Shown in pieces: positions 9,699 through 19,502 of a stretch of DNA of 64,000 nucleotides (the first letter of the stretch is position 1; each line of letters begins with the position of its first letter). The notes beneath the pieces are model-generated. The model had not been told where the DNA came from. It worked only from the letters and a program-made list of their open reading frames with translations, and did not search any database. Origin of the DNA: Colwellia psychrerythraea (GTDB lineage Bacteria; Pseudomonadota; Gammaproteobacteria; Enterobacterales; Alteromonadaceae). Made by a program: the position numbers and the translations under genes. The stretch spans positions 124,001-188,000 of the forward strand of contig NZ_JQED01000007.1 of assembly GCF_000764225.1 (NCBI RefSeq), in the 5' to 3' direction.

Positions 9699-10209
9699 TA
9701 TCTACTCTGCCATACGTTGTTATATCGTTTTAGTTGATAAGGAGAGAGCAAGGTTTAGACCATTAATGAATTATTTTATTTTGTATTTTAATTACAACAG
9801 TTTAGCTTTAATTGTTGTAAGGGGACTCGTTCAATATGAGTGGAATGCTACCCATTTTTTACTCTGGAAATGCAAAATGTCACCCTTTATTTGGGATTCT
9901 AATTGTTTAGTTTCATTACGCGGTAAATCATATACCTAACTTTTAATGACACATTATTTGAAGAAAAGATGATTATGCAAAATACCTTTTAATAAGGCGG
10001 CAGGTTTTGGCAACAAAGGAGTTGAATGACTAGGATGGTGCTGAGAAGTGTTTTTAAAAATCAATTTTAACTATCATGAATCTGACAAATTAAGCAGACA
10101 ATATCATTAACGTGTTTACTCTTTTCAATATGAGGCACTATGATAATAACCCTTACCTTATTATAAATTAGAGGCTTAATTTATAAGCCTCTAATTTAGT
10201 ACTGCTTAA
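9699..10209. other. Intergenic region upstream of maeA
   Basis: It holds the promoter region of maeA on the minus strand and, at 10165-10197, the terminator of the TRAP operon. An 87-codon frame on the plus strand (9676-9939) overlaps the start of maeA, has no family resemblance and is not annotated. Confidence 0.5.
10165..10197 (-). terminator. Terminator of the porin-TRAP operon
   Basis: Perfect 14-bp stem, AAATTAGAGGCTTA / TAAGCCTCTAATTT with a 5-base loop, 13 bases after the DctM stop in the minus-strand direction. The AT-rich flank of the stem supplies the U-tract. Confidence 0.75.
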
Positions 10210-11607
10210 CTAGTAACCGTTGAGCTTGTCAATATACTCTGGAAATGCCAAAGATATTTGCGGTACATAAGTGATTAACATTAAGAATAATAATAATAAA
10301 CTTAACCATGGTAGGCAGGCTTTAATTACCCAACCCATGCTTCTACCCGTTATGCCGGCGGTAACAAATAAATTAAGGCCTACAGGAGGTGTTAACATAC
10401 CTATTTCCATATTTACCACCATGATGATACCCAAGTGAATAGGGTCAATACCTAACTGGGTAGCAATTGGAAATAATATGGGGGCCATTATTAATATGAT
10501 GGCCGAAGGTTCCATAAAATTACCTGCTAATAAGAGTAGTATGTTGACAATAATCAAAAATGACCATGGCTCTAACCCCCAACCAATAATGGTTTCCGCG
10601 ATAATGTGAGGGATACGTTCAGTTGTTAACACATGAGCAAACAGCATCGCATTAGCAATAATAAATAACAGCATAATACTCACTTTGGCGCCTTCGAGTA
10701 CGACATGCCTTACTTCTTTATCTGTCATACTTTTAGGTAGTGCTAATCCCATCAACATGATATTTCTACTGAGGGCTTTTACCAGAGATTCTTTTTCATT
10801 TCTCCAGTTGATATTTTTAAGCGGACCAATGTCGCGGTAACCAAATACAGCGATAAAGTAAGCATATATTGCAGCTACCGCAGCAGCCTCGGTTGGACTG
10901 GCAATGCCACCATAAATAGCACCTAAAATAATAAATATTAGTGCTAGTCCTCCTGTTGCTATAAAGCCAGATCGTATTAATTGTTTTATGCCGGGAAAAG
11001 GTACTGAAGGAAGATTTTTATAACGCGCAATGATATATATCGCGATCATTAGAATAGTCCCCATCATAATACCGGGGATTAGACCGGCCATAAACATACG
11101 TGATGCAGAGACTTCAGTCGCGGCAGAATAAACTAACATCACAATAGAAGGGGGTATGAGTATCCCTAAAGTTCCTGCATTTGTAATGACTCCAGCGGCA
11201 AAACTTTCGGGATAACCAGAACGCACCATTCCGACGATACAGATAGAGCCTATTGCTGCAACAGTTGCCGGGGAAGACCCTGATACCGCTGCAAACAACA
11301 TACAAGCCAAAACTGAAGCCATGGCTAGACCACCACGAATATGACCAACACTATCTACGGCAAAATCAATAATTCTTTTAGCCACACCACCCGTTGATAA
11401 AAAGGCGGAAGACAAAATGAAAAATGGGATAGCTAATAAAGTGTAATGTTCAGATGTCGCTTCATACATTTTTAAGGCAATAGAAGCAATTGAATCATTT
11501 GAGAAAAGTAAGATGGTCACCATACTAGAAAACCCAAGAGCTACGGCTATTGGCATACCTATCAAAATACAAAGTAACAGTGATAAAAATAGGGCGGCGA
11601 TAGTCAT
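10210..11607 (-). CDS. dctM: TRAP transporter large permease (DctM)
   Basis: 465 residues, almost entirely hydrophobic, with a dozen or so membrane helices. Family signatures include FFILSSAFLSTGGVAKRII near the N-terminus, SGSSPATVAAIGSI, and GMLTPPVGLNLFV near the C-terminus. DctM forms the ion-driven translocation channel of tripartite ATP-independent periplasmic transporters. Its start shares a single base with the DctQ stop region (both at 11607), so the two are translationally coupled. It is the last gene of the porin-DctP-DctQ-DctM operon. Substrate: probably C4-dicarboxylates, inferred from DctP type and the nearby malic enzyme. Confidence 0.92.
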   Translation of the reverse strand: MTIAALFLSLLLCILIGMPIAVALGFSSMVTILLFSNDSIASIALKMYEATSEHYTLLAIPFFILSSAFLSTGGVAKRIIDFAVDSVGHIRGGLAMASVLACMLFAAVSGSSPATVAAIGSICIVGMVRSGYPESFAAGVITNAGTLGILIPPSIVMLVYSAATEVSASRMFMAGLIPGIMMGTILMIAIYIIARYKNLPSVPFPGIKQLIRSGFIATGGLALIFIILGAIYGGIASPTEAAAVAAIYAYFIAVFGYRDIGPLKNINWRNEKESLVKALSRNIMLMGLALPKSMTDKEVRHVVLEGAKVSIMLLFIIANAMLFAHVLTTERIPHIIAETIIGWGLEPWSFLIIVNILLLLAGNFMEPSAIILIMAPILFPIATQLGIDPIHLGIIMVVNMEIGMLTPPVGLNLFVTAGITGRSMGWVIKACLPWLSLLLLFLMLITYVPQISLAFPEYIDKLNGY

Positions 11608-12245
11608 TATTTCTCCTCCTTAGTGTTATTGTCTTCTGAAGTGGAGTCTTCTTGAATAAGGTGCATGCTCTCTTCTGCTTCATCTGCAAATTTAAAACCG
11701 TCTGCTTTACCTTGAATGATTCTTACCAATACTTGTAAAAAACGATAAAAAAGAAGAGCAAAACCAAATAATAGAATTGACTGCATAATCCAAATTGGCA
11801 TAAGCGGGTCTTCAATGTCTATTCTGAATATGTCCCAAGCAGCATCAATATCCATCGAATTGACGATAAAAGCAGGTATATGAATGTCTTCCATAACTAG
11901 ACCAACATCATACATTTTTGCTAAATAAACCATGCTGCCATAAAAGAACATCATGCAATAACATAGGCATATTAATACCGCCGCAATCGATGTGATCTTT
12001 TTTGCTTTTGGCGGCAAAATTTTTACAAAGGCATCTACCCCAATATGAGCACCGACTTTCACTCCATAAGACATGCCAAATAAAACAAACCAAGCCCCAC
12101 AAGTAAGAGTGAGCTCCTCCATCCACATAAAGCCGACATTAAAAACAAATCGAGCAATAACTTCTGCAAAAACTAGCAGCGTCATACACACCAGCAAAAG
12201 ACAGATGAATCCCTCTTCTAGTGCGTCAGATTTTTTTGAAAACAT
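11607..12245 (-). CDS. dctQ: TRAP transporter small permease (DctQ)
   Basis: 212 residues with four predicted membrane helices. FVFNVGFMWMEELTLTCGAWFVLFG includes the conserved W-x-EE element of DctQ proteins (WMEELT), followed by GAHIGVDAFVKILPPK. There is an insertion between helices 3 and 4 (about 115-150) and a charged acidic tail rich in E and D (about 190-212). It bridges DctP docking and DctM. 103 bases separate it from DctP; no terminator is seen in that gap. Confidence 0.88.
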   Translation of the reverse strand: MFSKKSDALEEGFICLLLVCMTLLVFAEVIARFVFNVGFMWMEELTLTCGAWFVLFGMSYGVKVGAHIGVDAFVKILPPKAKKITSIAAVLICLCYCMMFFYGSMVYLAKMYDVGLVMEDIHIPAFIVNSMDIDAAWDIFRIDIEDPLMPIWIMQSILLFGFALLFYRFLQVLVRIIQGKADGFKFADEAEESMHLIQEDSTSEDNNTKEEK

Positions 12246-12348
12246 AATAGAACTACCTATAATATTGCTAAGTGGTATTTATTGCCGTAACTGGCAAACA
12301 TACAAAGACCATCATCGAGTAATAGCCTCTGTATCAATAAAAAAGTAA

Positions 12349-13335
12349 TTAATTTGCTGCTATTGCTGCATCAATTACATTTTTGCCTATTTGTTTTTCA
12401 AATCGTTTCCAAACTGGTTTCATTGCTTCAACCCATTGCTGACGCTCTTCGCTTGAAAGCTCTTTAATCGTGGCACGTTTTGATTCTGCAATGCGTTGCT
12501 TGTCTACTTCAGATTTTTGAGAGGCAATCTCATTACCATAAGCAATAGCTTCGTCTAATGCTGTTTTAACATCTTTACGAATATCCTTTGGCATGGAGTA
12601 CCAAAAGTCCCTTGAGGTAACAACTAAATAATCTAATACGCCATGATTACTTTCAGTTATATGCTCTTGCACTTCGAAGAATTTTTTTGAATAAATGTTT
12701 GACCAGGTATTCTCTTGACCATCTATTGCTTTAGTTTGCAATAAGGTAAAAACTTCAGAAAAAGGTTTTTTAACAGGAACTGCGTCAACGGCATGAAATT
12801 GTGCTGCTAAAACATCGGATGACATGATACGAAACTTTTTACCTTGTAAATCTGCAGGTGTTGTCATCTCAGAACTAGAAGAGAGTTGCTTCATTCCATT
12901 ATGTAAATAACCAAGACCTTGCAAGCCTTTACGTTTAATAGAGTTAAGTAGTTTTTGACCATGTTCACCTTGTTGAAAACGCTCTACAGCGGCCATGTCG
13001 TTAAATAGAAATGGTAAGTCAAATACTTGTAGTTTTTTAGTGTACTTTTTAAACTTTGATAGCGACGGCGCAGCTAATTGAACATCGCCTAATTGCATTG
13101 CTTCAAGTACCTTATTATCACCAAATAATTGTGAATTTGGGAATACTTTTACTACCACTTGTCCATCTAGTCTTTCTTCTACCAAGGTTTTAAATTTGAG
13201 CGCCATTTGGCCTTTTGGTGTGTTTTCAGTAACTACATGTGAAAATTTAATTTCAATTTGTTCAGCGCTGACATTTAGCGAGAAAGCACATAATAGGGCC
13301 GTAGTTAGCCCAAGCATATTTTTAGTTAATGACAT
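12349..13335 (-). CDS. dctP: TRAP transporter substrate-binding protein (DctP)
   Basis: 328 residues with a signal peptide ending near NVSAEQ. KFSHVVTENTPKGQMALKF and EERLDGQVVVKVFPNSQLFGD are the standard N-terminal DctP signatures; FRIMSSDVLAAQFHAVDAVP and the Q-E-N-TWSNIYS stretch (about 212-222) form the ligand cleft. The arginine that clamps the substrate carboxylate in this family corresponds to the one in KKFRIMSS. It delivers the substrate to DctQM. The family is called C4-dicarboxylate binding, though TRAP ligands vary widely. Confidence 0.9.
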   Translation of the reverse strand: MSLTKNMLGLTTALLCAFSLNVSAEQIEIKFSHVVTENTPKGQMALKFKTLVEERLDGQVVVKVFPNSQLFGDNKVLEAMQLGDVQLAAPSLSKFKKYTKKLQVFDLPFLFNDMAAVERFQQGEHGQKLLNSIKRKGLQGLGYLHNGMKQLSSSSEMTTPADLQGKKFRIMSSDVLAAQFHAVDAVPVKKPFSEVFTLLQTKAIDGQENTWSNIYSKKFFEVQEHITESNHGVLDYLVVTSRDFWYSMPKDIRKDVKTALDEAIAYGNEIASQKSEVDKQRIAESKRATIKELSSEERQQWVEAMKPVWKRFEKQIGKNVIDAAIAAN

Positions 13336-13382
13336 GATTTTTCCTTAATTAATTTATATTTTGCTTATGATTTATATTCAAA

Positions 13383-14435
13383 TTAAAAGTCGAAACGTAC
13401 ACCTAACTGGATTTCAGACATGTCTTCACCCGTTGATGGTAAACGAGTAGTGTCACTATCAAGTTGCTCTACTGATGCCCAAAGTCTGAATTTCTTTGAT
13501 AAATAACGGATGTATTCCACCTTGATTGAAGCAACATCGCCTTTCACATCACAACTGTTTAATGCATAACGTAAGTGAACTTGGTTCTTATCTGCTTTCC
13601 ACTTACCATATAAACCTGCTGTTGAGCGCTCTTCATTTTTACAAGAAGTAACGCCGCCAACATCATTGCCACTTAGCGTTGATTTTAATCTGACGTTACC
13701 TGAAGAGTTTCCGCCGTACAGGTCAAAATCTTCTTCTGCTAAATGGTAAAAGGCAGAAAGCGTTATACTGTCAGAAACGTTGTACCAACCACGAACACCG
13801 TAGAGGTTCCCGGTATTTTCACCACGTTTATCTGCAGCTAATGCTGCTTGTAATTTCACTGGTCCAGCTTTGTATTCAATACCTGCTTGGTATTGATCAA
13901 ATGAATCACCATCTTGTTTCTCTGTCTGTAAAGCGGCACCAAACTTCCAGTTGCCAGCTTTCTTTTCCCACTGCAGCATATCGTCATCACGAATAGCGCC
14001 TTGGCGCAGTGAATCTAGGCCATCGGAAAAATAAGCGCTACGAACAAATTTATGCCAAATAAGGGTTTGTGAGCCATACGTCACCTTACCAAAGTCACCT
14101 TTTACCCCTACGACTATTTGGCGTAATCCTGGCTTGTTATTTTGAGAGAAATTAACGCCATCGTCGCCCCTCATGCCATATTCAACAAGCCCTAAACCGG
14201 TTAAACCGTTTCCTAAATCTACAGAGGCTTTTGCACCCATTCGACTAAGAAAATCTCGACCATTTGCAGCGTCATCATCAGTACCCGCATCAACATAATC
14301 AGCGCCTAGTCTCAAAGAGCCATAAAAAGAAGTTTTTAAATCCCCTTCATCAGCGTATGCAGCGCTTGTAGCGCCAATTAATAGTGTCGCTGTACATACT
14401 TTCTTGAATAAATTAGTTGTAGTTTTATTACTCAT
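13383..14435 (-). CDS. Outer-membrane porin (general diffusion type)
   Basis: 350 residues with an exported N-terminus (cleavage near SAAYA/DE), alternating beta strands and a C-terminal phenylalanine (LGVRFDF), the signature for outer-membrane insertion. FYGSLRLGADYVD at the start and GNGLTGLGLVEYGMRG are typical of Gram-negative porins. It is first in a four-gene run with DctPQM and lies only 47 bases upstream of dctP, so it probably admits the substrate that DctP then captures. Two cysteines near CKNEE and NSCDVKG may form a disulfide in a loop (inference). Confidence 0.85.
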   Translation of the reverse strand: MSNKTTTNLFKKVCTATLLIGATSAAYADEGDLKTSFYGSLRLGADYVDAGTDDDAANGRDFLSRMGAKASVDLGNGLTGLGLVEYGMRGDDGVNFSQNNKPGLRQIVVGVKGDFGKVTYGSQTLIWHKFVRSAYFSDGLDSLRQGAIRDDDMLQWEKKAGNWKFGAALQTEKQDGDSFDQYQAGIEYKAGPVKLQAALAADKRGENTGNLYGVRGWYNVSDSITLSAFYHLAEEDFDLYGGNSSGNVRLKSTLSGNDVGGVTSCKNEERSTAGLYGKWKADKNQVHLRYALNSCDVKGDVASIKVEYIRYLSKKFRLWASVEQLDSDTTRLPSTGEDMSEIQLGVRFDF

Positions 14436-14832
14436 TGATATTCCCCTAATGTTTATAATTTATATTGTGAACGTTGTTTTTTTTGTTTTTAATAAAATGT
14501 TGTTATCGCTGAAATACATCGTTCGTAAGCTATATCGCAAAGTTAATGCCAATATAATTAATAAAATTATTATATTGATAATTACCTATAAAACAGCGGC
14601 TTATGTGTTTTTATGTCATTCTCGATGCAATAATTAAATTAACTATTTGGGGGGGGAGTGACCCAAATGGAAATTGAACTGTAGGGAAATCCATCCATGG
14701 AACGTACTTTATATGAGGAGCTTTATTCATTATTCATTATTCATTATTCATTATTCATTGTATTGCGGCTTGAATATTATCTCGCAGATAAAGTCTGTTA
14801 CGACTCTATGTATAACTCCGATCCAAATAAAT
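14436..14832. other. AT-rich region with G-tract and heptamer repeat
   Basis: Upstream of the porin. It is very AT-rich (14460-14640), then has a run of eight G (14649-14656) and a heptamer tandem repeat (14723-14757). A 77-codon frame across 14404-14637 overlaps the porin start and looks accidental. Confidence 0.5.
14723..14757. repeat. Heptanucleotide tandem repeat, 5 x TTATTCA
   Basis: Five perfect copies of TTATTCA plus a partial copy. The unit length is not a multiple of three, so copy-number change would shift any frame crossing it, or alter promoter spacing. It lies about 75 bases before the small reading frame at 14833. Confidence 0.9.
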
Positions 14833-15057
14833 ATGATGAAAATATTTGCGCAAATTAACGCAGAACGATCAAAGTCTTTGATGGGGTTCGTGCAAAAGGG
14901 GATAAGTTCAATTGATTACAGGTATACCACCGCTGTACTTGGAATTACTGCTGCGCGTGTTGGCCATGGCTGGCTCGATATTCTGTCGTGGTTATGCTTA
15001 GGAAGTAGTGTTGCTTTGATTGTTTATGCCTATTATTTTGCTACATCAGACAAGTAA
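14833..15057 (+). CDS. Small putative membrane protein
   Basis: 74 codons from the first of two tandem ATGs (14833, 14836). The C-terminal half is hydrophobic (LDILSWLCLGSSVALIVYAYYF) and preceded by an Ile/Ala/Arg stretch, giving one membrane span at about 45-68. There is no clear Shine-Dalgarno site and no family I recognise. The frame stays open upstream to 14674, but that part is encoded by the heptamer repeat and is unlikely to be translated. It could be a remnant. Confidence 0.35.
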   Translation: MMKIFAQINAERSKSLMGFVQKGISSIDYRYTTAVLGITAARVGHGWLDILSWLCLGSSVALIVYAYYFATSDK

Positions 15058-15360
15058 ATGAGTAATCCCTTATTGGTTTCTACTCATTTACTGGTTTTCA
15101 CTTTGGCATCGGATTAATTGTAATGTTTTGCATAACTGGAGGCATTTAGGCTTAAAAGATCGCTTATTGATGCTCACTAATGCCTCGATTACCATCTTTT
15201 TCAAGTGCAACAGAGTTTCAAACTGAAAGATCAACAGACCCTAACTCTTCATGCTTTTGTTAATCTAGTTTAACTCGCAATCTCAACGTTACGATTCGGT
15301 ATCTGCTGTTTTAAATATGTCACATTTAAGCAAATTTTTACCAAAAATTTCAGGTTTGAG
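15058..15360. other. Intergenic region before the LysE remnant
   Basis: No supported gene. A 15-codon open piece at 15317 (MSHLSKFLPKISGLS) ends just before the LysE-like frame and could be an out-of-frame part of the same decayed gene. Confidence 0.4.
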
Positions 15361-15618
15361 TTGATTAATCCTAAAGCAATTATTTACGTTTTAACCTTGT
15401 ATTTGATATTTTCATCCTCATTTTCAGTGTATCCAATGTATTTAGTTTTATCCGCAATACTATTTTGTAGTACGACTTTTGTTGCTATATCAACTTGGTC
15501 GATGTTCGGTTCTATCGTAAGAACTCAGTTGAACAATGAAAAAGTAAAATATGGGATAAAACTTATTTTAGTTTCGTTACTGCTTTATACGGCAGCGAGC
15601 TTAATCGATTTAATCTAG
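15361..15618 (+). pseudogene. C-terminal remnant of a LysE/RhtB-type exporter
   Basis: 85 codons from a TTG. INPKAIIYVLTLYLIFSS matches the NPKA hinge that opens the C-terminal half of LysE-family amino-acid exporters, and the rest gives the usual final helices ending LVSLLLYTAASLIDLI. The family is normally about 200 residues; the N-terminal half with its first three helices is missing and nothing like it is found upstream. It ends nine bases before ribA. It is most simply a truncated pseudogene; translation as a mini-protein is possible. Confidence 0.55.
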
Positions 15619-15627
15619 GTTGAAAGT

Positions 15628-16242
15628 ATGACGTTAAATGAAGGTGCACCCGCAATAAGAGCACGGGTAAAATTAAGTATAAAAGATGATGTTCCAGCAG
15701 AATTTATCAGCTTTACTGGTCTTGTTGATGATAAAGAACATATTGCCATAGTATTTAATAGTGCAGACAAAGAGCAAAAAACTCCTTTAGTGAGAGTTCA
15801 TTCTGAATGTTTAACTGGCGATCTTTTCCATTCTTCTCGTTGTGATTGCGGTGAACAGTTAGATGAATCGATCAGCATTATGAAAGATAAAGGCGGGATA
15901 ATTTTATATCTTAGACAAGAAGGGAGAGGCATAGGTTTATATAACAAACTAGACTCTTATCTTTTCCAAGAGCAAGGCATTGATACCTATGAGGCAAATA
16001 GAAAACTTGGCTTCAATGACGATGATAGATCCTATGATGATGCAATCAATATGCTTAAAGCGTTGAATGTCGTCAGTCTACATCTATTAACGAATAACCC
16101 AATAAAAATCGAGGCTATTGGAAAAGAAATATTTGTTGAGTCGATTCAAAATACCAAAACTTATTTAAAAAGAGATAATAAAAATTACCTTTTAGCCAAA
16201 TATGAATTATCAGATCATCAATTAGAAGCGTCATTAATTTAA
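15628..16242 (+). CDS. ribA: GTP cyclohydrolase II
   Basis: 204 residues, full length for RibA, which opens the imidazole ring of GTP as the first step of riboflavin synthesis. The zinc site is C61, C72 and C74 (SECLTGDLFHSSRCDCGEQL), and LRQEGRGIGLYNKL is the catalytic loop with its conserved arginine. TNNPIKIEAI (about 155-164) fits the GTP-binding end. There are no other rib genes nearby and no room for an FMN riboswitch (nine bases to the previous frame), so this may be an accessory copy outside the main rib operon (inference). Confidence 0.9.
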   Translation: MTLNEGAPAIRARVKLSIKDDVPAEFISFTGLVDDKEHIAIVFNSADKEQKTPLVRVHSECLTGDLFHSSRCDCGEQLDESISIMKDKGGIILYLRQEGRGIGLYNKLDSYLFQEQGIDTYEANRKLGFNDDDRSYDDAINMLKALNVVSLHLLTNNPIKIEAIGKEIFVESIQNTKTYLKRDNKNYLLAKYELSDHQLEASLI

Positions 16243-16477
16243 GGGGGGAACAAAGGTTAGATTCATCAAATAGCGTACCGTTAATTGTATTTTGGTGGTG
16301 GGGTAGTAGTAAATTTAACTGATGAAATCCTTTGAGGTATGCTTTGGTGGTTGTGCATTAAGAAAGTGAGATGTATCAACAACTATGAGAAGAGTTGATG
16401 ATTGCTTTCGCTTGATGATAATGATTAGGCCTTGTTCGATGTCAGTCGAAATAGTGTTGTTCAACGTATTTTCGACA

Positions 16478-19450
16478 CTAACTACTTTTAAGATTTTGCG
16501 CATATTGTTGAAGCGACTCCTTCGATAATTCAACTATTTCTTCGATCATGAGTAACTGTGAAGAGTTAAGTTTATTTTCTTCAGTGTTTATTTCAAGTGA
16601 GTGGCAAAGTTGATATAACCGAATCAGACCTAAACCGATGGCAGCACCTTTGAGTTTATGTAATTTTGCATGTTGAGCTATGGCCGATAAACTTGAAAAA
16701 TGACTATACTCGCTATTTAGTTGTTGGCGAAATAACTGAATAAGTTGTATTACTTTATCCCTCCCCAAGTACTCAATATCTTGATTGGGAATACTGGCAT
16801 CAAATAAATCAAACTCATTAAGCTCATCGCTTTCAGCGAAAGAGTCTTCACTAGCGGGTACCGTGACTTCTGCTATTTCAACTCTCTGCTTCACTTCAAC
16901 ATCAGTTTGCTGGTTCACTAACCCTTCAATATTAAACATCACTTTTGCAATGGCTGGCTTTAATTTTTTCATTTGTACGGGTTTGGCAACAAAACCATTA
17001 AAACCTGACTTGATAAATTTAGCTATATCTTCATTAAATACATGGGCTGATACAGCGATAGTTTTGAAAGGGCTCTGCTTCTCTTTAGCAATAACCTTGA
17101 GTTGTTGAGATAACGTTACACCATCAATATCGGGTAGATTGATATCAAGTAAGGCTAAATCAAAGCGATTATTGTGCATACATTTCAGCGCGCTCGCACC
17201 GTCTTTGGCGGCTGTTACTTTATGGCCCAATTTTTCAACCAAAGCGCAGGCGACCTCAAGGTTAATTTCATTATCCTCAACGATGAGTACTTGATATCGC
17301 TGAGATAATGCTTGTGATGGCGAAAATAACACTTGCTGCGCGTTAATTGCCTCCGTTGAAGCACGAACTAATGGAATGGTAAAAGTAAAACAACTGCCTC
17401 GATTTTCTTCACTTTCAAGAGATAAAGTCCCGTGCATTGCACTGACAAGTCGCTGACATATTGCTAGCCCCAAACCAGTACCTACAGCACTTTGAAGATT
17501 ATCTACCTGAGTAAAGGCCTGAAAAACTTCGGTTTGCTTCTCTTTAGCTATACCGCAACCGGTATCTGTCACTGAAAATGTTACCTCTGAATCTTCGGTA
17601 TTATTTTCATCATTAACCGCTATTGATAAAACAATACTGCCCCGCTGAGTGAATTTAATGGCATTATTAATCAGATTTATTAATATTTGTCGCAACTTTC
17701 CTAAATCAGCAAGGTGCCAATTTTCAATATTTCCTTTTATTTCAAAGTGCAGCTGCAGCGATTTATTTTGTGCTCTGGCACGCATTAAATGTACGACATC
17801 CTCTCCTAATTTAGCTAAGTCAATGGCACGGTATGAAAGCGCTATATGGCCAGCTTCAATTTTAGAGTAATCAAGAATATCATTCAGAATATCTAATAAA
17901 CTTTCTCCTGAATATAAAATAGTTTGAGCATATTTTTGTTGCTCTAATGTGAGATTGGTATCGCTTAATAGCTCTAATGTGCCTATCATGCCATTCATGG
18001 GGGTACGTATTTCATGACTCATGCTTGCTAAAAAGACTGACTTAGCTCTATTGGCTTCATCGGCTTGCTGCTTTGCTAAGGCATGCGCCTTAGATTCACT
18101 GTTTAACTTTTCATTGGTAAACCTTAGCTCTTGCGTTCTAACATTTATCAACTGCTCAAGGTTTTCTTTATGTAAACGTAACTCTTGTTCTGTCTGTAAC
18201 TGCTCATACTCAAGCTGTTGCTTTTTAATAGCATGCTCTCGAAAAACATCGAGCGCTTCAGCTAAATGTTTTAACTCTTCATCATTTGATGACTCGACCG
18301 TGATCTCTAAATCGCCAGCAGCTAATTTTTCTATCGCATCAGTGTGTTTTTGTAACTTAAAAACAATCCCTTGATAAACCACTTTCCACATCACAAAAAC
18401 AATGACAATAAGGGATAATAAGGTAGTGATTAAAAATACGTTCTGAGACCAAGAAACCAACTTCTGATGTTGCTGGCTGGTTTTTTGGGCTAGTTCACCT
18501 TGCTTTTCAACCAGTGACAATATGCCTTGGTTTAACTGAGTTAATTGATTGGAAATATGCTGATGAAGTAAGCTTTGTTTTTGATCTAATTCAATGGCTC
18601 TTTGTTGATTAACAAACAAGTTATCAAATAAATTAAGTTTAGCAAGTGCGATACTGGCCAAGTTAACTCTATAGGGATCAGTAATCGAATCTACTAAGTT
18701 TGAAATCAGCAATAAAAGTCTATCTTTGTTTTGAGCTAGTTCATTAAGTTGCTGGTATTGTTGTGTCGTAATAACCAAATTTGCTATTTGCTCTAACTCC
18801 AATGCATGACGCTCTAGCGCGGCCATCTTATCTAGTAAGTTAAGGTCTTCATCAATGACTAAATCAATATCTTGTTTTGCTTGTACCAGATTACTTTTCT
18901 GTTCAATTAAATCGTAAAGCCCTGATAAGCGTACTAGCGCAAAGGTACTTGCATTGGCTACTTGCGATTGAGATAAAATAGAAATCTCATGAACTGACGC
19001 TTTCACCACAGTGAAGGCTTGCTCAAGTTGTTGTTGATTGGTGATTTTATTTTTCGCATAGACATCAAGTTGCTCAATGCCTTGATTAATATCTTTCTTT
19101 AAATTAACTAACCTAGATAAACTTTTTTTGTTGAGATTGAGTAATACAAGGGCGGTAAACTTATCTTCAACCGCTAAATGCAGCGATGTTAATGTTTGAC
19201 TGATTTCTTGGCGCTGCTCCTCATCGTTGACATTTTTCAATAACGTCGTTTGATGAGTGATGTGTAAACTAAGGTTCGCTAATTCTCTTGCACTGGAAAG
19301 CGTAGGTAAGGTTTGTTGAGTTATGATATCACCAGTGCTGGCGATAAGGCTGAGACCATTCCAAGCAACAATACTGACAAACAACAGTAAACCCGCAACA
19401 AAGCTAAAGGCAAATAATAGTTTGTTCCCTATACTTCGACGAAAGTGCAA
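16478..19450 (-). CDS. torS: Hybrid sensor kinase TorS (TMAO sensing)
   Basis: 990 residues, the tripartite TorS plan. A membrane helix at about 10-32 precedes a long helical periplasmic sensor (about 33-335), followed by a second helix, HAMP, a HisKA domain with [10 protein letters not shown] (H479), an ATPase domain ([18 protein letters not shown]), a receiver domain with DINLPDID (D769) and a C-terminal Hpt domain with KLHKLKGAA (H931). The kinase relays phosphate H-D-H to TorR. TorT binds TMAO in the periplasm and signals through the sensor domain. It is divergent from torT, with 52 bases between the start codons. Confidence 0.93.
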   Translation of the reverse strand: MHFRRSIGNKLLFAFSFVAGLLLFVSIVAWNGLSLIASTGDIITQQTLPTLSSARELANLSLHITHQTTLLKNVNDEEQRQEISQTLTSLHLAVEDKFTALVLLNLNKKSLSRLVNLKKDINQGIEQLDVYAKNKITNQQQLEQAFTVVKASVHEISILSQSQVANASTFALVRLSGLYDLIEQKSNLVQAKQDIDLVIDEDLNLLDKMAALERHALELEQIANLVITTQQYQQLNELAQNKDRLLLLISNLVDSITDPYRVNLASIALAKLNLFDNLFVNQQRAIELDQKQSLLHQHISNQLTQLNQGILSLVEKQGELAQKTSQQHQKLVSWSQNVFLITTLLSLIVIVFVMWKVVYQGIVFKLQKHTDAIEKLAAGDLEITVESSNDEELKHLAEALDVFREHAIKKQQLEYEQLQTEQELRLHKENLEQLINVRTQELRFTNEKLNSESKAHALAKQQADEANRAKSVFLASMSHEIRTPMNGMIGTLELLSDTNLTLEQQKYAQTILYSGESLLDILNDILDYSKIEAGHIALSYRAIDLAKLGEDVVHLMRARAQNKSLQLHFEIKGNIENWHLADLGKLRQILINLINNAIKFTQRGSIVLSIAVNDENNTEDSEVTFSVTDTGCGIAKEKQTEVFQAFTQVDNLQSAVGTGLGLAICQRLVSAMHGTLSLESEENRGSCFTFTIPLVRASTEAINAQQVLFSPSQALSQRYQVLIVEDNEINLEVACALVEKLGHKVTAAKDGASALKCMHNNRFDLALLDINLPDIDGVTLSQQLKVIAKEKQSPFKTIAVSAHVFNEDIAKFIKSGFNGFVAKPVQMKKLKPAIAKVMFNIEGLVNQQTDVEVKQRVEIAEVTVPASEDSFAESDELNEFDLFDASIPNQDIEYLGRDKVIQLIQLFRQQLNSEYSHFSSLSAIAQHAKLHKLKGAAIGLGLIRLYQLCHSLEINTEENKLNSSQLLMIEEIVELSKESLQQYAQNLKSS

Positions 19451-19502
19451 TGTAATATCCTCTTTTACACGACCCGTGTATTCATTTTAAATAGAGTTTT
19501 TT

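Noticed and set aside
9676..9939. 87-codon plus-strand reading frame upstream of maeA
   Set aside because: It overlaps the maeA start on the other strand, lacks a ribosome-binding site and has no protein-like motif.
14404..14637. 77-codon plus-strand frame opposite the porin start
   Set aside because: It arises from the AT-rich promoter region; the residues (runs of I, V, K, N) look like translated AT-rich DNA.
15619..15627. FMN riboswitch before ribA
   Set aside because: Only nine bases separate ribA from the previous reading frame, and no RFN-like conserved sequence is visible in the LysE-like remnant.
16315..16533. 72-codon minus-strand reading frame after torS
   Set aside because: It overlaps the torS 3' end in another frame, has skewed composition and no ribosome-binding site.
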